Counted from the stretch's first letter, positions 1 through 11,879 are shown. The stretch is 64,000 bases of DNA from Sternotherus odoratus (GCA_032164245.1 JAVMKO010000006.1:104859310-104923309), one strand, 5' to 3'. The notes: a model not told the origin generated them from the sequence alone. Numbers and translations are program-made.

Positions 1-90
1 ATATTCCAACTTTTTCTAAAGGTTGACCTTGTGATTTGTTAATGGCCATTCCAAAGGCAAGCTCTGCCCTGCTGGGGGATGTCAGACAAG
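1..90 (-). pseudogene. Helitron/PIF1-like helicase C-terminal fragment
   Basis: Read on the minus strand, the first ~65 bases encode AFGMAINKSQGQPLEKVGI. This matches the conserved late helicase motif (FAMTINKSQGQT-like) of PIF1-type helicases, as found at the end of Helitron Rep/Hel proteins. The open frame is short, runs off the window at its 3' side and degenerates upstream into C-rich repeat, so it is a transposon remnant and not a host gene. A host PIF1 exon is the alternative, but nothing else nearby looks like PIF1. Confidence 0.55.
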
Positions 91-94
91 TCAC

Positions 95-475
95 CCCTCC
101 CCCTCCAGACCCCCCATGCACCTCCCCACACACCCCTCCCCACCCAACCCCCAAGGCAACTCCACACACACACCCCTCCCCACCCAACCCCCCAGGCACC
201 TCCACACACACCCCTCCCCACCCAGGCACCTGCATGCACCCCTCCCCCTATATGCCCCCCCCACACAGCTCCCTTCACCATTGCACCCCACCCCCCATGC
301 ACCCACCCTCCCAGCTCCCCATGAACCCACACGCACACACCTCCTCCCACCCCCATGCACCCGCACTCCCCTCTCGAATCCTCACCCTCATGCAGCCCAC
401 CCAACTCCCCTTCCCATCCCCCATGCACCCTCACCCCTGACCAATGCACCCCCCTCCACTTTCCTCCCCCCCCGT
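95..475. repeat. C-rich minisatellite
   Basis: Degenerate tandem repeats built on CACCCCTCCCCACC and CACACACACCCCTCCC. Nearly pure pyrimidine-plus-A composition opens several overlapping proline/histidine-rich frames on one strand and glycine/tryptophan-rich frames on the other; none has gene features. Confidence 0.8.
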
Positions 476-1334
476 ACACGGCATCACGGTGTCAGCAGCC
501 GGCGGGCCCGACCTGCTCTCGCTTTCCCAGGCCGCCCCCGCTGCAGGAGCCCGCGGCCCGCCCCTGCCAACCCCCCCACGTGCTGTTTGTCCAGGCCGTC
601 TCTACGGCTCGCGGCGGCGCACGTGCGGTGGCCATTTTGTGCTGCTGAGCTACAAATCCCGGCATGCTGTTTGTCCGGGCCATCTCTACTGCGCATGACG
701 GCTTCGGACAAACATCCTCTGGCCTTTTATTATATAGGATGGGACTACTATCTTAGACTGCGATCCAGTTTGACTCCTAAATAAGTAACAACTGGCTAGA
801 AAAGCCGAGAAGTGTAAGTGGTTGACTGGCCAGGTGATTGATCAGGTGGAAGTTTGTGGTCACCATCTCAGATTCCTGCAATGTAAACTGCCATTGATGA
901 AGGTAAGTGGCCAGAACATTCATGTCCTGGCTGAGTGACACTATGACATTACCCACACCAGGAAGGCCCCTGCTCAGAGCATTAGCTGAGAGGAGATGAA
1001 GTTCTTTGAGGTGCTCCTCAGGGTGAGACCGTGACAAAGGCTTTAGGGAAGAAAGGAGAGATGCATGGGATTGCTGCTTACAGGGGATGTTGCTCTCAGT
1101 TTTTCTGGCAGTGTGAGTCTGAGGCCTTGGCTACCCTTGCAGCTGTAGAGTACTTTGGGTTAAATCCGTCTTCATAGACAGCTCCAGAGAAAGTGCTCCA
1201 GTGTGTCCACATTGACAGCTGCAACCGCACTGGCATGGCCACATTTGCGAAACTTGCAGCGGCACTGGGAGTGGTGCATTATGGGCAGCTATCCCAGCAT
1301 TCAAATGGCTGAATGGAGGGTGGGGTGGAGTGTG
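476..1334. other. No gene; CpG-richer stretch then unassigned repeat
   Basis: Bases 480-720 are CpG-rich with a duplicated TGCTGTTTGTCC motif at about 581 and 666. From about 990 to 1120 the sequence matches 15120-15230 (see the inverted duplication), with shared CTTACAGGGGATG and GCTCCTCAGGG blocks. No coding potential was recognised. Confidence 0.5.
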
Positions 1335-1450
1335 TAGGGTGACCAGACAGCAAGTGTGAAAAATAGGGATGGGGGTAATAGGAGCCTATAAAAGAAAAAG
1401 ACCCAAAAATCAGGACTGTCCCTATAAAACTGGGACATCTGGTCACCCTA
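1335..1450. mobile_element. Short non-autonomous DNA transposon (MITE), TAGGGTGACCAGA ends
   Basis: A 116-bp element bounded by perfect inverted ends TAGGGTGACCAGA and TCTGGTCACCCTA. The same ends and internal text flank the nested element at 16496-18649. A possible 6-bp flanking duplication AGTGTG is visible. The ends and the 8-bp target duplication of the 16496 copy suggest a hAT-type family. Confidence 0.85.
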
Positions 1451-1914
1451 AGTGTGTTGTGTGTATGTGGAGGGAGAGAGCGAGCGGATTTTTGGAGTGC
1501 TGAGAGTGTGTCAGCAGCTGTTTTGTAAATGCAGGTCCCCCTAATCTCCTGCTTTTCACCCACTCACTCATAAAGGTTTACTTTGTTTGCTTTGCCCCAT
1601 TGCAAATAAGCTCTGAAAAAGCATTTCTACATTACTGCATCCGAGAAGGGAAGAGAAGCCACTTCACTTAAGGAGATCAGGGGACATTCCCGGAGGTCAC
1701 TCAAAGTGGAGTATCATTAATGCTCATTTACACTGACGCTGGGGCGTCTCACCCAATATGCAACAGCTGTTAGTCCTCTTATAACTGAGGGTACCAGGAG
1801 TGGTCTAGCCAGGGATTCAGAGCGCTTCACGTACCTGCCAGTGTGGATGAGTAGTAAGGTACAGCACCCTGGGAGGCTTTATTGCAGTATAAAGTGCCAG
1901 TGTAACCAAGTCCA

Positions 1915-2100
1915 GAGATGGATATTTGAGATGTTGTGCAAGACCCCTCAGCAAGGGTGTGTGAGTCAAAGAAGACAGCTGAGTCAAAGGTGAAGCAATG
2001 ATTATGGGATTCAGTGACAGTGTTGTCCACAGAGACAGAGAAAAGTGAAAAAGGTTCAGGTTTATGGGGAAAGATGAGTCGTTTGGTTTTCTCTGTGTAA
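1915..2100. repeat. Third copy of the 9.6-19 kb duplicated sequence
   Basis: Diverged match to 15260-15420 in the same orientation: a GAGATGT...GCAAGA start, then GTGTG-GTCAAAG, AGCTGAGTCAAAG, and CAGAGAAAAG followed by GGGGAAA. Together with 990-1120 it shows that this sequence family has at least three copies in the window. Confidence 0.6.
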
Positions 2101-2397
2101 ATTCTTATCTGACAGCTGGACATCCACAAAGAGATGAAAAAACTTGAGTTCGTAAGTATAATTGGATGGAAATAAAAGGGTCCAGAGCAGAAAGGTAAAT
2201 CTGAGTCACCCCCATAAAGGTGGCAATCTAAAAAGCAGCTTATCCCAGATGACAAAATTCTAATAACCAAAGAAAGTCGAACCAGAAGAGAATGAGGAAC
2301 TCTCTTTGGGTGCTGGAGATCAGCTCCTGTGCAAGAGTGATGCTGTGAAGAAGTAATGAGATTTAAACCAAAGAAGCTAGGAGACATTATGACAAAG

Positions 2398-2632
2398 CAG
2401 GGAATTTTGATGGCACAGCTTTCTAGTATAGCCCAGGCCTCGGCAGGTTTCTGATAGAGCCTAACTGTTGTGCATGAGTGAGTGTAAGACAAGGCTACAC
2501 TAGTCCACATGGCAGTCAGAGACAAGGATCTCATAGAGAAATCAGAAAACATAATACAACAAAGGCCAGTCAGGATAGTTAATGGGAAGCAGGAGTGGGG
2601 AGATACTGATTAAAAGGTTCTAATTAATCCAA
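2398..2632. repeat. 235-bp dispersed duplicate, copy 1
   Basis: Nearly identical, in the same orientation, to 8095-8325. Shared blocks include AATTTTGATGGCACAGCTTT, AAGACAAGGCTACACTAGTC and GGGAGATACTGATTAAAAGG. The differences are scattered substitutions and a 4-bp insertion (CAGA) in copy 2. There is no intact coding frame. Confidence 0.85.
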
Positions 2633-2899
2633 AGTGGCTTTGTAGCTCCTTGTCCTTGGGGCTGAGCTACCCTGAGTTCCCTTTTTCTTCCATTGCTCCC
2701 CTGACCCAGTATCTGATACTAAGAAAATGGAGCAAAGAATTTCACTTCTAATCATTTAGTGAAATGCCGAGAAGAAATTGTCCTGAAGGAGGTAAGTGAA
2801 CTTCTATTTAAAATGAGACCAGAAAAGAGTTCACCCAAAGGACACATGGGAGAAAATTTAGAGAGAGCAGGTGGGTGAGGTGTCACATTACTGGAATTA

Positions 2900-4015
2900 T
2901 TTGGGATCATATAGATCATTGGTGCAACCAAGGTCCTGTAGTGGCACCAAAGGGTGTTATAGTAGGTGCGTATGACCAGCTTATGGTCTGCTGATTATGA
3001 TTAATCTATCGGTATGTGTGTATCTTTTTTGTAACTAAAGTTATAGATATTGGCTATCTGGTGACTGTATGTCAAACTTATGCTTGGCTTCTGGGTGAAA
3101 TCTCAGACAAGCGGTTGTTAACTTGGCTGGCCTGGATGATGGGCCGTTAAAAACGATCAGCTACACAATGAACTTTGTAGATGCCTGTCCACACCCGAGC
3201 TTCTCCAGGAATGTGACCTGGCGGGTCAGGAACTGAATCTTGGTGAGTCTGGTAATTGGACCATGTGGCTATGAACCTCCATTTTGCAATTGGACTCTGC
3301 ATAAGAAGGAGGCGGGGGGGGGGGGGGGGGGGGGGGAGGCTTCGCCCATAAGAGGAAGTCTATAAAACCTGAGAGAAACTTCCTCCATTTTGTCTTCAAT
3401 CCCCAGCCTTCAGCTAGCACCTACCTCTGGATGGGATTTTGCTACAGGTGGAAGCTCTGGCCATCGGATTGATGACCCATCCCTGGAGGGGATGCAATCC
3501 AGAGACTTTTATTTGAACCTGCAGTTTATTTTACAACTGCAAGCCTAAACCAAGAGATTTGCCATTATTGCATGTAATTGATTTCTTTTAACCATTCCTA
3601 ACCCTCACCTATACCTTTTTCCTTGTATAATAAACCTTTAGATTTTAGATTCTAAAGGATTGGCAACAGCGTGATTTGTGGGAAGATCTGATTTGTACAT
3701 TGACCTGGGTCTGGGGCCTGATTCTTTGGAATTGGGGAGAACCGTTTTCTTTATTTGGGGTATTGGTTTTCATAACCATTGATCCCCAGGACAGATGGCT
3801 GCTGCTGGTGATACTGGGAAGCTGGAGGGTCTAAGGAAATTGCTTGTGTGACTTGTGGTTAGACAGTGGGGTGAAACCAAAGTCTTTTCTGTTCAACTGG
3901 TTTGGTTTACATTAGAGTGGAAAAACCCCAGCTTTGGGCTGTAGTTGCCCCTTTGGAAGCAATTTGTCCTGATCTGGCACTCGCAGTTGGATCCCACCAG
4001 GAACAGCACCGTCAC
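2900..4015 (+). mobile_element. Probable solo retroviral-type LTR
   Basis: The stretch has LTR architecture on the + strand: a TATAAAA box near 3361, a polyadenylation signal AATAAA near 3629 followed by GT-rich sequence, and an ending of the form ...GTCACA at about 4015. No gag/pol follows. The left boundary is not resolved and no target duplication was identified. The LTR assignment is inferred from architecture and a remembered reptilian LTR ending. Confidence 0.5.
3314..3336 (+). repeat. Uninterrupted poly-G tract (23 G)
   Basis: A run of 23 consecutive G bases just upstream of the TATAAAA box of the probable LTR. It is a length-unstable homopolymer with G-quadruplex potential and a likely assembly or polymerase error spot. 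Confidence 0.95.
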
Positions 4016-4020
4016 ATGAG

Positions 4021-4270
4021 GCAATAGATTTTATTGGTCCAGCTTCTGTTGGTGAAAGACAAGTTTTCAAGCTTACACAGAACCCTTCTTCAGGTCTTTC
4101 AGATAATGAATTGTAGATAGAGCTCTGTGAAAGCTCAAAAGCTGGTCTCTCTCTCTCTCACCAATAGAAGTTAGTTCAATAAAAGATATCACCTCACCAA
4201 TCTTGCCTCTCTGATATCCTGGGACTGACACAGCTATAACAACACTGCATATAGTAAAATTTAGAGACAT
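4021..4270. mobile_element. Interspersed element with internal inverted repeat
   Basis: 4031-4090 (TTTATTGGTCCAGCTTCTG ... TTACACAGA) is the reverse complement, with mismatches, of 4115-4190 (TCTGTGAAAGCT ... CAATAAAAGA). It ends with a CTGGGACTGACACAGCTATAA-type tail. I recall this as a very common reptilian interspersed repeat but cannot assign its class with confidence. Confidence 0.6.
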
Positions 4271-4841
4271 CTCTTCAGAAATTTTGAATCTCACAAAAGG
4301 GAGAAAATCTTTTATCTTGGTGCGCTGTGTTTCTGCTGTTTGGTCACTGATGTTCCTTTCTCAAATGTTTTTCTTGTATTATTAAATGTGAGGGTTTTGA
4401 TCCCACGTTCTGTGGTCCTATTCCTCTGAGTATTGGGGGAGATATGTATCCAAAATGAAGTTCTAACCTTTCCCTTTACAACCAGGGGAGAGAAAGTGAA
4501 ATTGAAGTCTGAACGATTTATGGGAATTAAGCTTTAAACATTACCAGAAGCTTTTGAACTTTACTCTCAAAGTAGATTGGGGTGTGTTGCCAGTTATAAA
4601 AAGATGGGAAGGGAGACAGGACTTTAACCACAGATGAAGAGAGAGATAAATGCATTATTAATAGGAAGTCATTTCCTTGTATGCTGTGTTACACGGGAGG
4701 CAGGAATTCAAGGTTACATTTTCTGCATACAAGAGCCCTTATATGACATCTACCCAGTTGCGTGCAAAGAAATGAAATAGAGAACAATCAAAACACTCAA
4801 ACTATGTCCATTGCCACCGAAGCAGTTTCATTATCCCTGGG

Positions 4842-5324
4842 TCACTGGTTCTGGATGTTCTCTCTCCTTCTCTTCTCCTTGGACCTTCCGGCACAATTTA
4901 CATGCTGCCACTGAATTGGAGGGGGGAATGCACAGGATACATGTGACTGTACCATGTAACATTCATCACTTTTGGTATGGGCCACCCAGTCCCAGGACTG
5001 TCCCAAGGTGCATGGGCTACAGGACATGGCAGAGTGGAAGGGTCTCAGGGTGCCTCTGGCATTGGGAACTGGTAGTCTTGTGGCCATGAGCATGAGAAGC
5101 TTCTCAAACAGCTTTAACCCATGCGCTCTGCCTTCCTCCCTCAACTTACTGTCATGTTTCAAGAACTGCACAACCCATCTCTCTTCATTCTCTGCAGCCT
5201 GTCTCTCACTCTTTGTATCTCTCTTGCATCCTTCTCTGGTACTCCAGTGACTAACTGGCTTTATCCAGCGTGTTTCCTTTTTTTTAATGACTCCCTTGTC
5301 ACCTGTTGCGTGAGAGCTCCCCAA
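4842..5324 (-). pseudogene. Decayed single-exon ORF resembling Harbinger/trihelix-associated proteins
   Basis: A 160-codon open frame on the minus strand with a charged, helix-prone centre (ERQAAENEERWVVQFLKHD, then KLFEKLLMLMATRLPVP). The order, a charged ERW-rich helix followed by a leucine-rich helix and a proline-ended segment, resembles the C-terminal half of Myb/SANT (trihelix)-type proteins derived from PIF/Harbinger transposons, which are multicopy in turtles. The trihelix itself is not visible upstream. This is a resemblance judged by eye; the alternative is chance ORF. No promoter or splice sites were identified. Confidence 0.3.
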
Positions 5325-6310
5325 CTGCTCAGGTTTCTGGATTCTTGGCTGTGCCCTGCAGAGTTGGTATCTTGAGAAGGCAAGTGAAATAACATTAATT
5401 ATCTGACCACGAGAAAAAAGTACATTTAAGTTCCCCAGTGGTTACTTCAATTCAAGGTCAAAATATGATATTTTCAACACCCTGATTTGATTCGCACAAA
5501 AAACCGTGCTCAGTTTAGGTGGTCCTGGGAGCTGCAGACTAAGCCATCAGACATCATGGCAAGATGCACATTGCAAAATAAATTTACGCTATTTGTAAAT
5601 CCCCAGCACTTTCCCAAGGGTTGGCGGTAAGGGTCCATAGAAGGGATTTTATTACAGCTATGTTTTTACAATCTTTCCAGGCAGGGAACTCTCTGGAAAA
5701 CACTGTAAACCTGGAGATTTGTGAGTGATAGCATGATCCAGCCCACTGGAGGCCAGCCATCTGTCTATGCTACAGAGTTTTTTAGGTGAATGGTGACTGA
5801 GCAGCCCATCTAAAAATGGAAGAGGCATCAGGCGGGTGAGCTACAGAGACAGCCCTTGTAAGTACGCCCTGTCCTGCAATGGGACTGACCATTCTGAGAT
5901 CCTACCCAGTAAGAAGTTCTCATGCACCACTGGCCAGGAATGGGTGACATTTTATAGGAGAATCAACAAGATGCTGATTTTGCTTAGAGACATATTAAAG
6001 CCTCCCTGAAAGCACACTGCATTCACACACCTGACCTGGCTGACTGCTATTTGGACCCATATCACAGCCAGTCACCCTCTGCTGTCATTTGGATTCAAAA
6101 TACAGGCACCTAAGGCCTAAATACACCTTCCATTACAGTTTGGATTCATAGTACAGTAGAGTTTGGACAAATCAGACAGCTGGCTCGGGATGGTCTGGCA
6201 TGGCCAATTTATTCAGTGACCTGTACTAGCAGGGAAAGGAATGTAAGGCTGTGAATTTTAGTACCCAACCCATCTTTCCAGCAATGTGCAAGTATCTAGT
6301 GAAAATTTCA
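5325..6310. other. Intergenic sequence, nothing recognised
   Basis: AT-balanced unique-looking sequence without long frames, tandem repeats or recognisable element ends. Confidence 0.5.
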
Positions 6311-6317
6311 TAACTGC

Positions 6318-6620
6318 TTGTTTAACTTCTGAACCAGTTCCTCTGGTTGTTTAACTTCTGAACCAGTTCCTCTGTAGGCTTCTTCCAAGGGGTTTCACCA
6401 AACAGGTTTTCCAAATATGGACCCAGGATGTGTTGTAGCTGCTCTGCTGGCATAGCCTCTTCAGAGATAGGCAGGAGCACTGGGGTCACTTCCTGAGTTT
6501 CATCCAGCAGCTGCTGGCTCCCCTCTGGTGGTGCCTGTGACTCAGAGGTTCAGCAGATCGTCATGCACCGCTGTGGGCTCTGTGACGTTCCCAACACTTG
6601 CTCCGATTCCTTGCAGAAGA
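6318..6620 (-). pseudogene. Unidentified protein C-terminus remnant with stop and tandem duplication
   Basis: On the minus strand from about 6550 the frame reads ESQAPPEGSQQLLDETQEV, then ISEEAMPAEQLQHILGPYLE and NLFGETPWKKPTEELVQKLN before a stop. The composition (amphipathic, W/P/E-rich, no low-complexity run) looks like real protein. A ~28-bp direct duplication at 6318-6373 repeats the EELVQKLN codons and shifts the reading frame at the end. An in-frame stop separates this part from KESEQVLGTSQSPQR upstream, where a CTCTTCTGCAAG-like acceptor is present. I do not recognise the family. It could be the dead last exon of a host gene or an unlisted transposon ORF. Confidence 0.35.
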
Positions 6621-8094
6621 GGCAGGTGGATGGTTAACAATTGTGATGGATCTGCAAAGCAGGGGGCTACAACTTTTGCCCTCTTGCCACTTCACTTTCC
6701 TTCGTCCTGAACAGACCAGGAAGTAGCTGGACTCCTTTGGGAATAGGAGCTGCATGGTAGCAGGGAGCTGGAGAGAAGCTCCATGAACTGTGGAGAAAAC
6801 CACATGAGAAGCAGGCTGTGACTGCCAGACATTACAGCCGGGTCCTGGTCTGTGTGGGTCTTATGGCAGTGGCTAGGCAGGGAACCAGGGCACAGGGCCT
6901 CCAGAGAGAGATGCTAACTGAGCCTGGCCTAGAAACTCTTATTTGCTGGAACAGAGACAGGACTGGAGAGGGCACCCCAGGCACTAAACCTGAAGAGCCC
7001 TGAATCTCCACTGGACTGACCAGGAATGAAACATTTGGCACTATTGTTCACTCAAACTGTAACTGTTTAAGCCTCTGTACCTAGAGAAAATGCAGCCTTT
7101 CCCTCTCCTGATAGCCCCAGAGAAACACCCTTTCCCACAGCACGTGTCTGAACGATTACTGGGACACACCAGGGCTAGTGTCTGGAAGACAGAGCTGCTG
7201 AACCACCCACAGTGCTTGTCTCTGGCTCGTGATACACCTGGCATGTTACCAGCATCGTAGGGGTTTTGGGTACTAGGCAGAGACAATCAGTACATTGTAT
7301 TTCTGGTTTAGCAGTCAGAGTGGAAAGGAAGAGTTACAAACTGAGCAGCTGTATTTGAACGCAACGGATACTTCTGCATCCTGCCAACTGAGTGGGAAGT
7401 TTTGTTCTAAAAGGGCCAGGAAAGGCAGACTCAGGAGGTTATGGGATAGTGTTGAAGGACTCTCCGGACATGATTCTGGTGACCCAGGCTTTAGCTGAGT
7501 CTATACAGCAAAAGAACTGGGCCGGCATCCATGTCACCACAAGACTCATACTCAGACCCATCCCCTTGGGAGGGCCTGCAGGCCTGAGCATGTTCCGTCT
7601 TTCTGGCCCGAGTGTGAAAGATTTGGTACATCCCTGCAATTAGTCTGAAAACTGGCTGTAAACAGAGGCCTCTTCTCAAACCCTCTATTTGTATCACTAT
7701 TTCTTAACTCACGTTATTTAGCCCACTTTTGCTAACTTGGGTTAAAATAAAGATAAGGCCACTCTGCTTCTAACTCAGGTTAGCAGTTCAAGTTAAAGCC
7801 TATATGGAAGCCTGGGGTGGGCCTGTGGGGCTCTGCCTTAGTTGCAGTACTGTTCAATATTTTCATTAATGACTTGGTCTTGGATGATGCATTGTGGGAA
7901 TGCACCTGGAGTGCTGCTTATACTAGTACAGGTACGTGTGCATCCACACTGCCACTGTGCTGATAGAACCATAGCAGTAGCTGGCTTATGTCACCCTGAA
8001 CAGGGAAAGAACAAGGCCAACAGAAGTGGAGCATGTCTCAGTGGGAGACAAAATTTAGTGTGGACACCTGTCAGTCTGTGCCAGGAAAAAAAGA
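6621..8094. other. Intergenic sequence, nothing recognised
   Basis: Only short open frames (about 100 codons or fewer) with no motif. No element ends were identified. Confidence 0.5.
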
Positions 8095-8325
8095 GAATTT
8101 TGATGGCACAGCTTTCTAGGGTAGTCCAGGCCACGGCAGGTTTCTAATAGAGCCGAACTGTTGTGCGGGAGTGAGTGTAAGACAAGGCTACACTAGTCCA
8201 CATGGCAGTCAGAGACAAGGATCTCATAGACAGAGAAATCAGAAAACATAATACAGCAAAGGCCAGTCGGGACATTTAATGGGAAGCAGGAGTGGGGAGA
8301 TACTGATTAAAAGGTTCTGATTAAA
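8095..8325. repeat. 235-bp dispersed duplicate, copy 2
   Basis: Partner of 2398-2632. The two copies diverge abruptly just after GATTAAAAGGTTCT, where the GC-rich transposon body begins in this copy. Confidence 0.85.
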
Positions 8326-8329
8326 CCCA

Positions 8330-8822
8330 GGCTATCAGCGGGAGCTGAGTGGGGCAGGTGGCAAGAGCCTGGGGAGAGAGCCCAAAGCGGTGGCGGGCTT
8401 AGCAGTCAGCCTGCCGCTGGTTTGGAGTTTCCCCCAGTGGATCCCTTGCCAGCCGGGGTCTCAACTTGCTGCCAGCCTGGCTGTAGGAAGCCCAGGCTGG
8501 CAGCGGGCTGAGACCCCGGCTGGCAGGAGCCTGGGGGGAAACCCCAAAGCGGCGGCAGTCTGAGCGCTCAACCGGCTGCCACTTTAGAGTTTCCCCGCAG
8601 GCTCCTGCTAGCCGGGGTCTGAGCTCCTGCTGCCAGCCTGGGTTCCCTACACCCAGGCTGGCAGCGGGAGCTGACTGGGGCAGGTGGTGGGACCACCACC
8701 ATCACCACCCCCCACCCCAGGGCGGCCGGCGAACCTCCCCCATAGACGCTTGATTATCCGGGATTTTGTTAACCGGGATTAAGGTTTTCCCGATCATCAC
8801 GGATAATCGAGAGTCTACTGTA
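8330..8822. mobile_element. Pogo/Tigger-like DNA transposon fragment with GC-rich body
   Basis: The right end reads GATTATCCGGGATTTTGTTAA ... CGGATAATCGAGAGTCTACTG and then TA, the ending expected of a TA-inserting pogo-type element. The matching left end is absent, so the copy is truncated. The body (8340-8720) is GC-rich with internal direct and inverted copies of CCAGGCTGGCAGCGGG and GACCCCGGCTGGCA. Confidence 0.6.
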
Positions 8823-9575
8823 CAAGTTTATTTAACAAAGAACAGAGGTTCAAATGGTTGCAAAGAGAAACACTGGAAGCAAAGGCTTCTCTATAAAATA
8901 AGATAGCAACTCTCTTAACATGAACTTAACTACCAAGACATTAGTCATAAGAGCAAAATCCCTCTAGCCAATTGTGATCTTTCATTCATGAAGCAAGTCC
9001 ATAGTCAGTTTACTTCCTACATGAAAGATATTTTGTCTCTTAGCATTCTCCTGACATACCAAACTAATTCTTTAACCTTAGATATAAACCAGACACCATC
9101 TTGCTGTCCGCTCCATTCTGTAGATTTTCTGATCTCCTCCTGACTTTGCAACGTTGATTAGATGGTGATGCGATATGCAAATAGACTTCCATTGTAGGAC
9201 ACATAATGGTCAGGGACAGAAATAAGTGTCTCCTATCCCTTGTCTGAACAGAACCTGTTTATCACTGTCTGGTGACATACTTTTAAGAACTCCGTTTTTG
9301 GGATACATATGTAGGCACCCTTTACTAGAGGGACCTCTGAACTTAATTGGGAGTGTCTGGTTGAGGTGATCCTGAGTGCTACAATCCAGCCTTGGAAACT
9401 ATACTTCCCATGATGCCTCGGGAATGAGGCAGAGAGACTTCCAGGGATCAGTGCAGGGAGAACGTGCAGTGGGCTCCATTTTGGAGGGGAGCTGAGTTTG
9501 CTTTATGGAGCTCTGTCCAAACCAGGAGCTGCTGCTCGAAAGCCAGAAACTGCTGCTGAGGATCTGCTGGGGCTT
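8823..9575. other. Unassigned sequence, possibly LTR-derived
   Basis: AT-rich sequence starting TTTATTTAACAAAGAACAGA, which could be the reverse complement of an LTR end. No TG/CA boundary pair or coding frame was found. Confidence 0.3.
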
Positions 9576-10674
9576 TTTATCAAGCAGGGATCTTGAAAAT
9601 AGCGAAGTCCTTTACAAATGCTCTAGCAAGTGTCTGTAGCCCATTTAACACCTTGTGAACCAGTTTAGTGGTCTCACCCCAATTTACCCGCCTGCTGCAC
9701 CCCAGTAACTGAGGGCAGATTTGAGCCACAGTGCTCATTGCAGGGTCAGGCTGTTGCACCCCATGGAGTGTGGCTGGCAGGAGAAGGGGGCAGTCGCTTT
9801 CTGCTTCCCTCCTTATGTTTTGGGGGTGAATTCTCTGAGAGGGACACTTCTTATCCAGCAACTTCCCCTTTAAGGTCTCTGCTGCTGTGAAGCATATTCC
9901 GTAGACAGGGTCCCACAGTCAGAATGGAGTGGGGAAGATGGGGTCTGGGAGGAAGGGGGAGGCAGAAACAGGACCAAAACACTCAGTAGGGGGAAGGAAT
10001 AATGTTCAGCAGAGGGCCCAGCATATTCAGCAGGGGAGGTGGGTAGGATCCCCCAGTTTGGGGAGACACGGCCTGTCTCATTTGGGGGGAAATGCAGGAA
10101 ACAATGTATAACCTGAGTGGAAGCAGATTTTTGGGGCCTTTGCAGGTCCATGTCCCAAGTGAAGCAGAAATTGGTGACATGGAGACATGTTTTTTTGGGC
10201 TTGCTCCACACTTGAATATTTCACTGGCATAATTAAAGCCGCTACAGCCTCCTGGTGCAGATGTGGCTTAGAACAGCAGAAAAGTTCTTTTGCCAGTCTA
10301 GTTCATTCCAGTTCCTGAGCAAAATAAACTCTGGCATAAAAGTGCTTTTCCTGATAGTGTAAGTGCATCTAACACTAGGGCATTTGCTGACACAGTTAAA
10401 TTGTAAAAAAACCACCCACCTAACCAATGTAGGGCAAACCTTTTCTGTATAGCCCTGCCCTTGGTGTAGTTGTATATTTATAAAATGTACATGAGCTCTG
10501 CTTCCTTGGACAGAGGGATTAGGGACCGCAGCTGGGCAACTTCCTCTTGAGATACCTCAGCTAAGCCAGTACTGACCTGGCCCCAGGAAGAAGACTTGGC
10601 CTCTGTCTCTCTCTAGGGTTTCACACCAAACTAAGAGCCAGACTCAGGAGACTCTTCTACAGATACAATCTGCT

Positions 10675-10865
10675 TTGGTGGTTCTCACACTTTCCCCTGC
10701 CGCAACCCATTTTTGCTTTCGTTCGCTGCTCTGCCGTCTCTTGTATGTCTGCCGAAAAGCTGCCGAATTAATTACTTCTGCATTCGGTGGCCAGGAGCTC
10801 GCGACCCCTCGGGAGGCAGCCGGCGACCCCTTGAGGGGTTGCGACCCCTGGTTTGAGAACCCTCG
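10675..10865. other. Possible DNA-transposon end fragment
   Basis: The stretch GGTGGTTCTCACACTTTC ... GGGTTGCGACCCCTGGTTTGAGAACC has the look of a hAT-type element: GGTTCTCA at one end and TGAGAACC at the other, about 185 bp apart. No target duplication was resolved. Confidence 0.5.
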
Positions 10866-11879
10866 ATCTACTTAATGATGGTCTGGTTGCTTATATATCA
10901 CTGACCCCAATGGGAAAGCCATTAGCAACTTTCTGCATAACAAGGGATTATCATATTTGGGGTGAAGGGAATTGAAAGTTCTGCTGCGGTGACATTAGAT
11001 GCTATGAAGCCATTGCCATTACTCTATTTTGCTATACAGTATCAGATCTGCCGACCTCAATAGCAGATCTTTGGATTTAGTCTGGGGGGAGTAATCAGGG
11101 CCAGCTTGAATGAATTTATGTTTCCTATTCTGTCAGGCCTTTCGCAGGCACAGCACTCCCCTTCCATACAGGTTCTTCTGTTTGACTTAGATTCAGATAA
11201 TATAAATTAGATCAGGAATTCTGTTCTCCTAGTCTCCTTGCTCAGCTAGTCCCTGTCCCCCATCTTTCCTAGCTCTCATTCTTCTTGCCCAGCCCCTCCC
11301 TCAAAAAAAAGACATTACAGTTTCTCTCCCTCTATTAGCCTCTAGTGAAAGAAATACAGATAGACAGACAGACAAACAGATTAACAGAATTCTTGGGGAA
11401 CATCAATAAGAACTCGAGTTGGCTGAGAATTAACATGGCCCAAAGCTACTGATCTTTTCCCCTCAGCCCTCCCCTCTTTTCTCTGCCACAGGGGACAGGC
11501 ACCACCATCCTCCTGGTCACTCAGCCCTTTGCTTCATCTTTGACTCAGCTCTTTGCTTTGACCCACTTCCTGTACCTCTTCAACATTTCTTCTTGGCCCA
11601 CATGGGCAGAAACACGGAGGAGAGCACTGTCCCCTGTTAGGGTGACCAGGTGTCTGGGTTTGGACCAGGACACCCGGTCAAAAAGGAATCCTGGAGGCTC
11701 CAGGCAACACCTCCGACAGGGCCATTGAACGTCCGCTCGCAAAGCTGCAGCAGGGCTGGCAGACTCCCTGCTAGCCACTGCACGTCCCAGGGAGAAGGAG
11801 CCGAGCCGTCATGTCTGGCTCCTAGACTTGGGTGCCCTGACCCCACCCCTTTTGCCCCCACTCCCTCGCAGCCAGAGTT

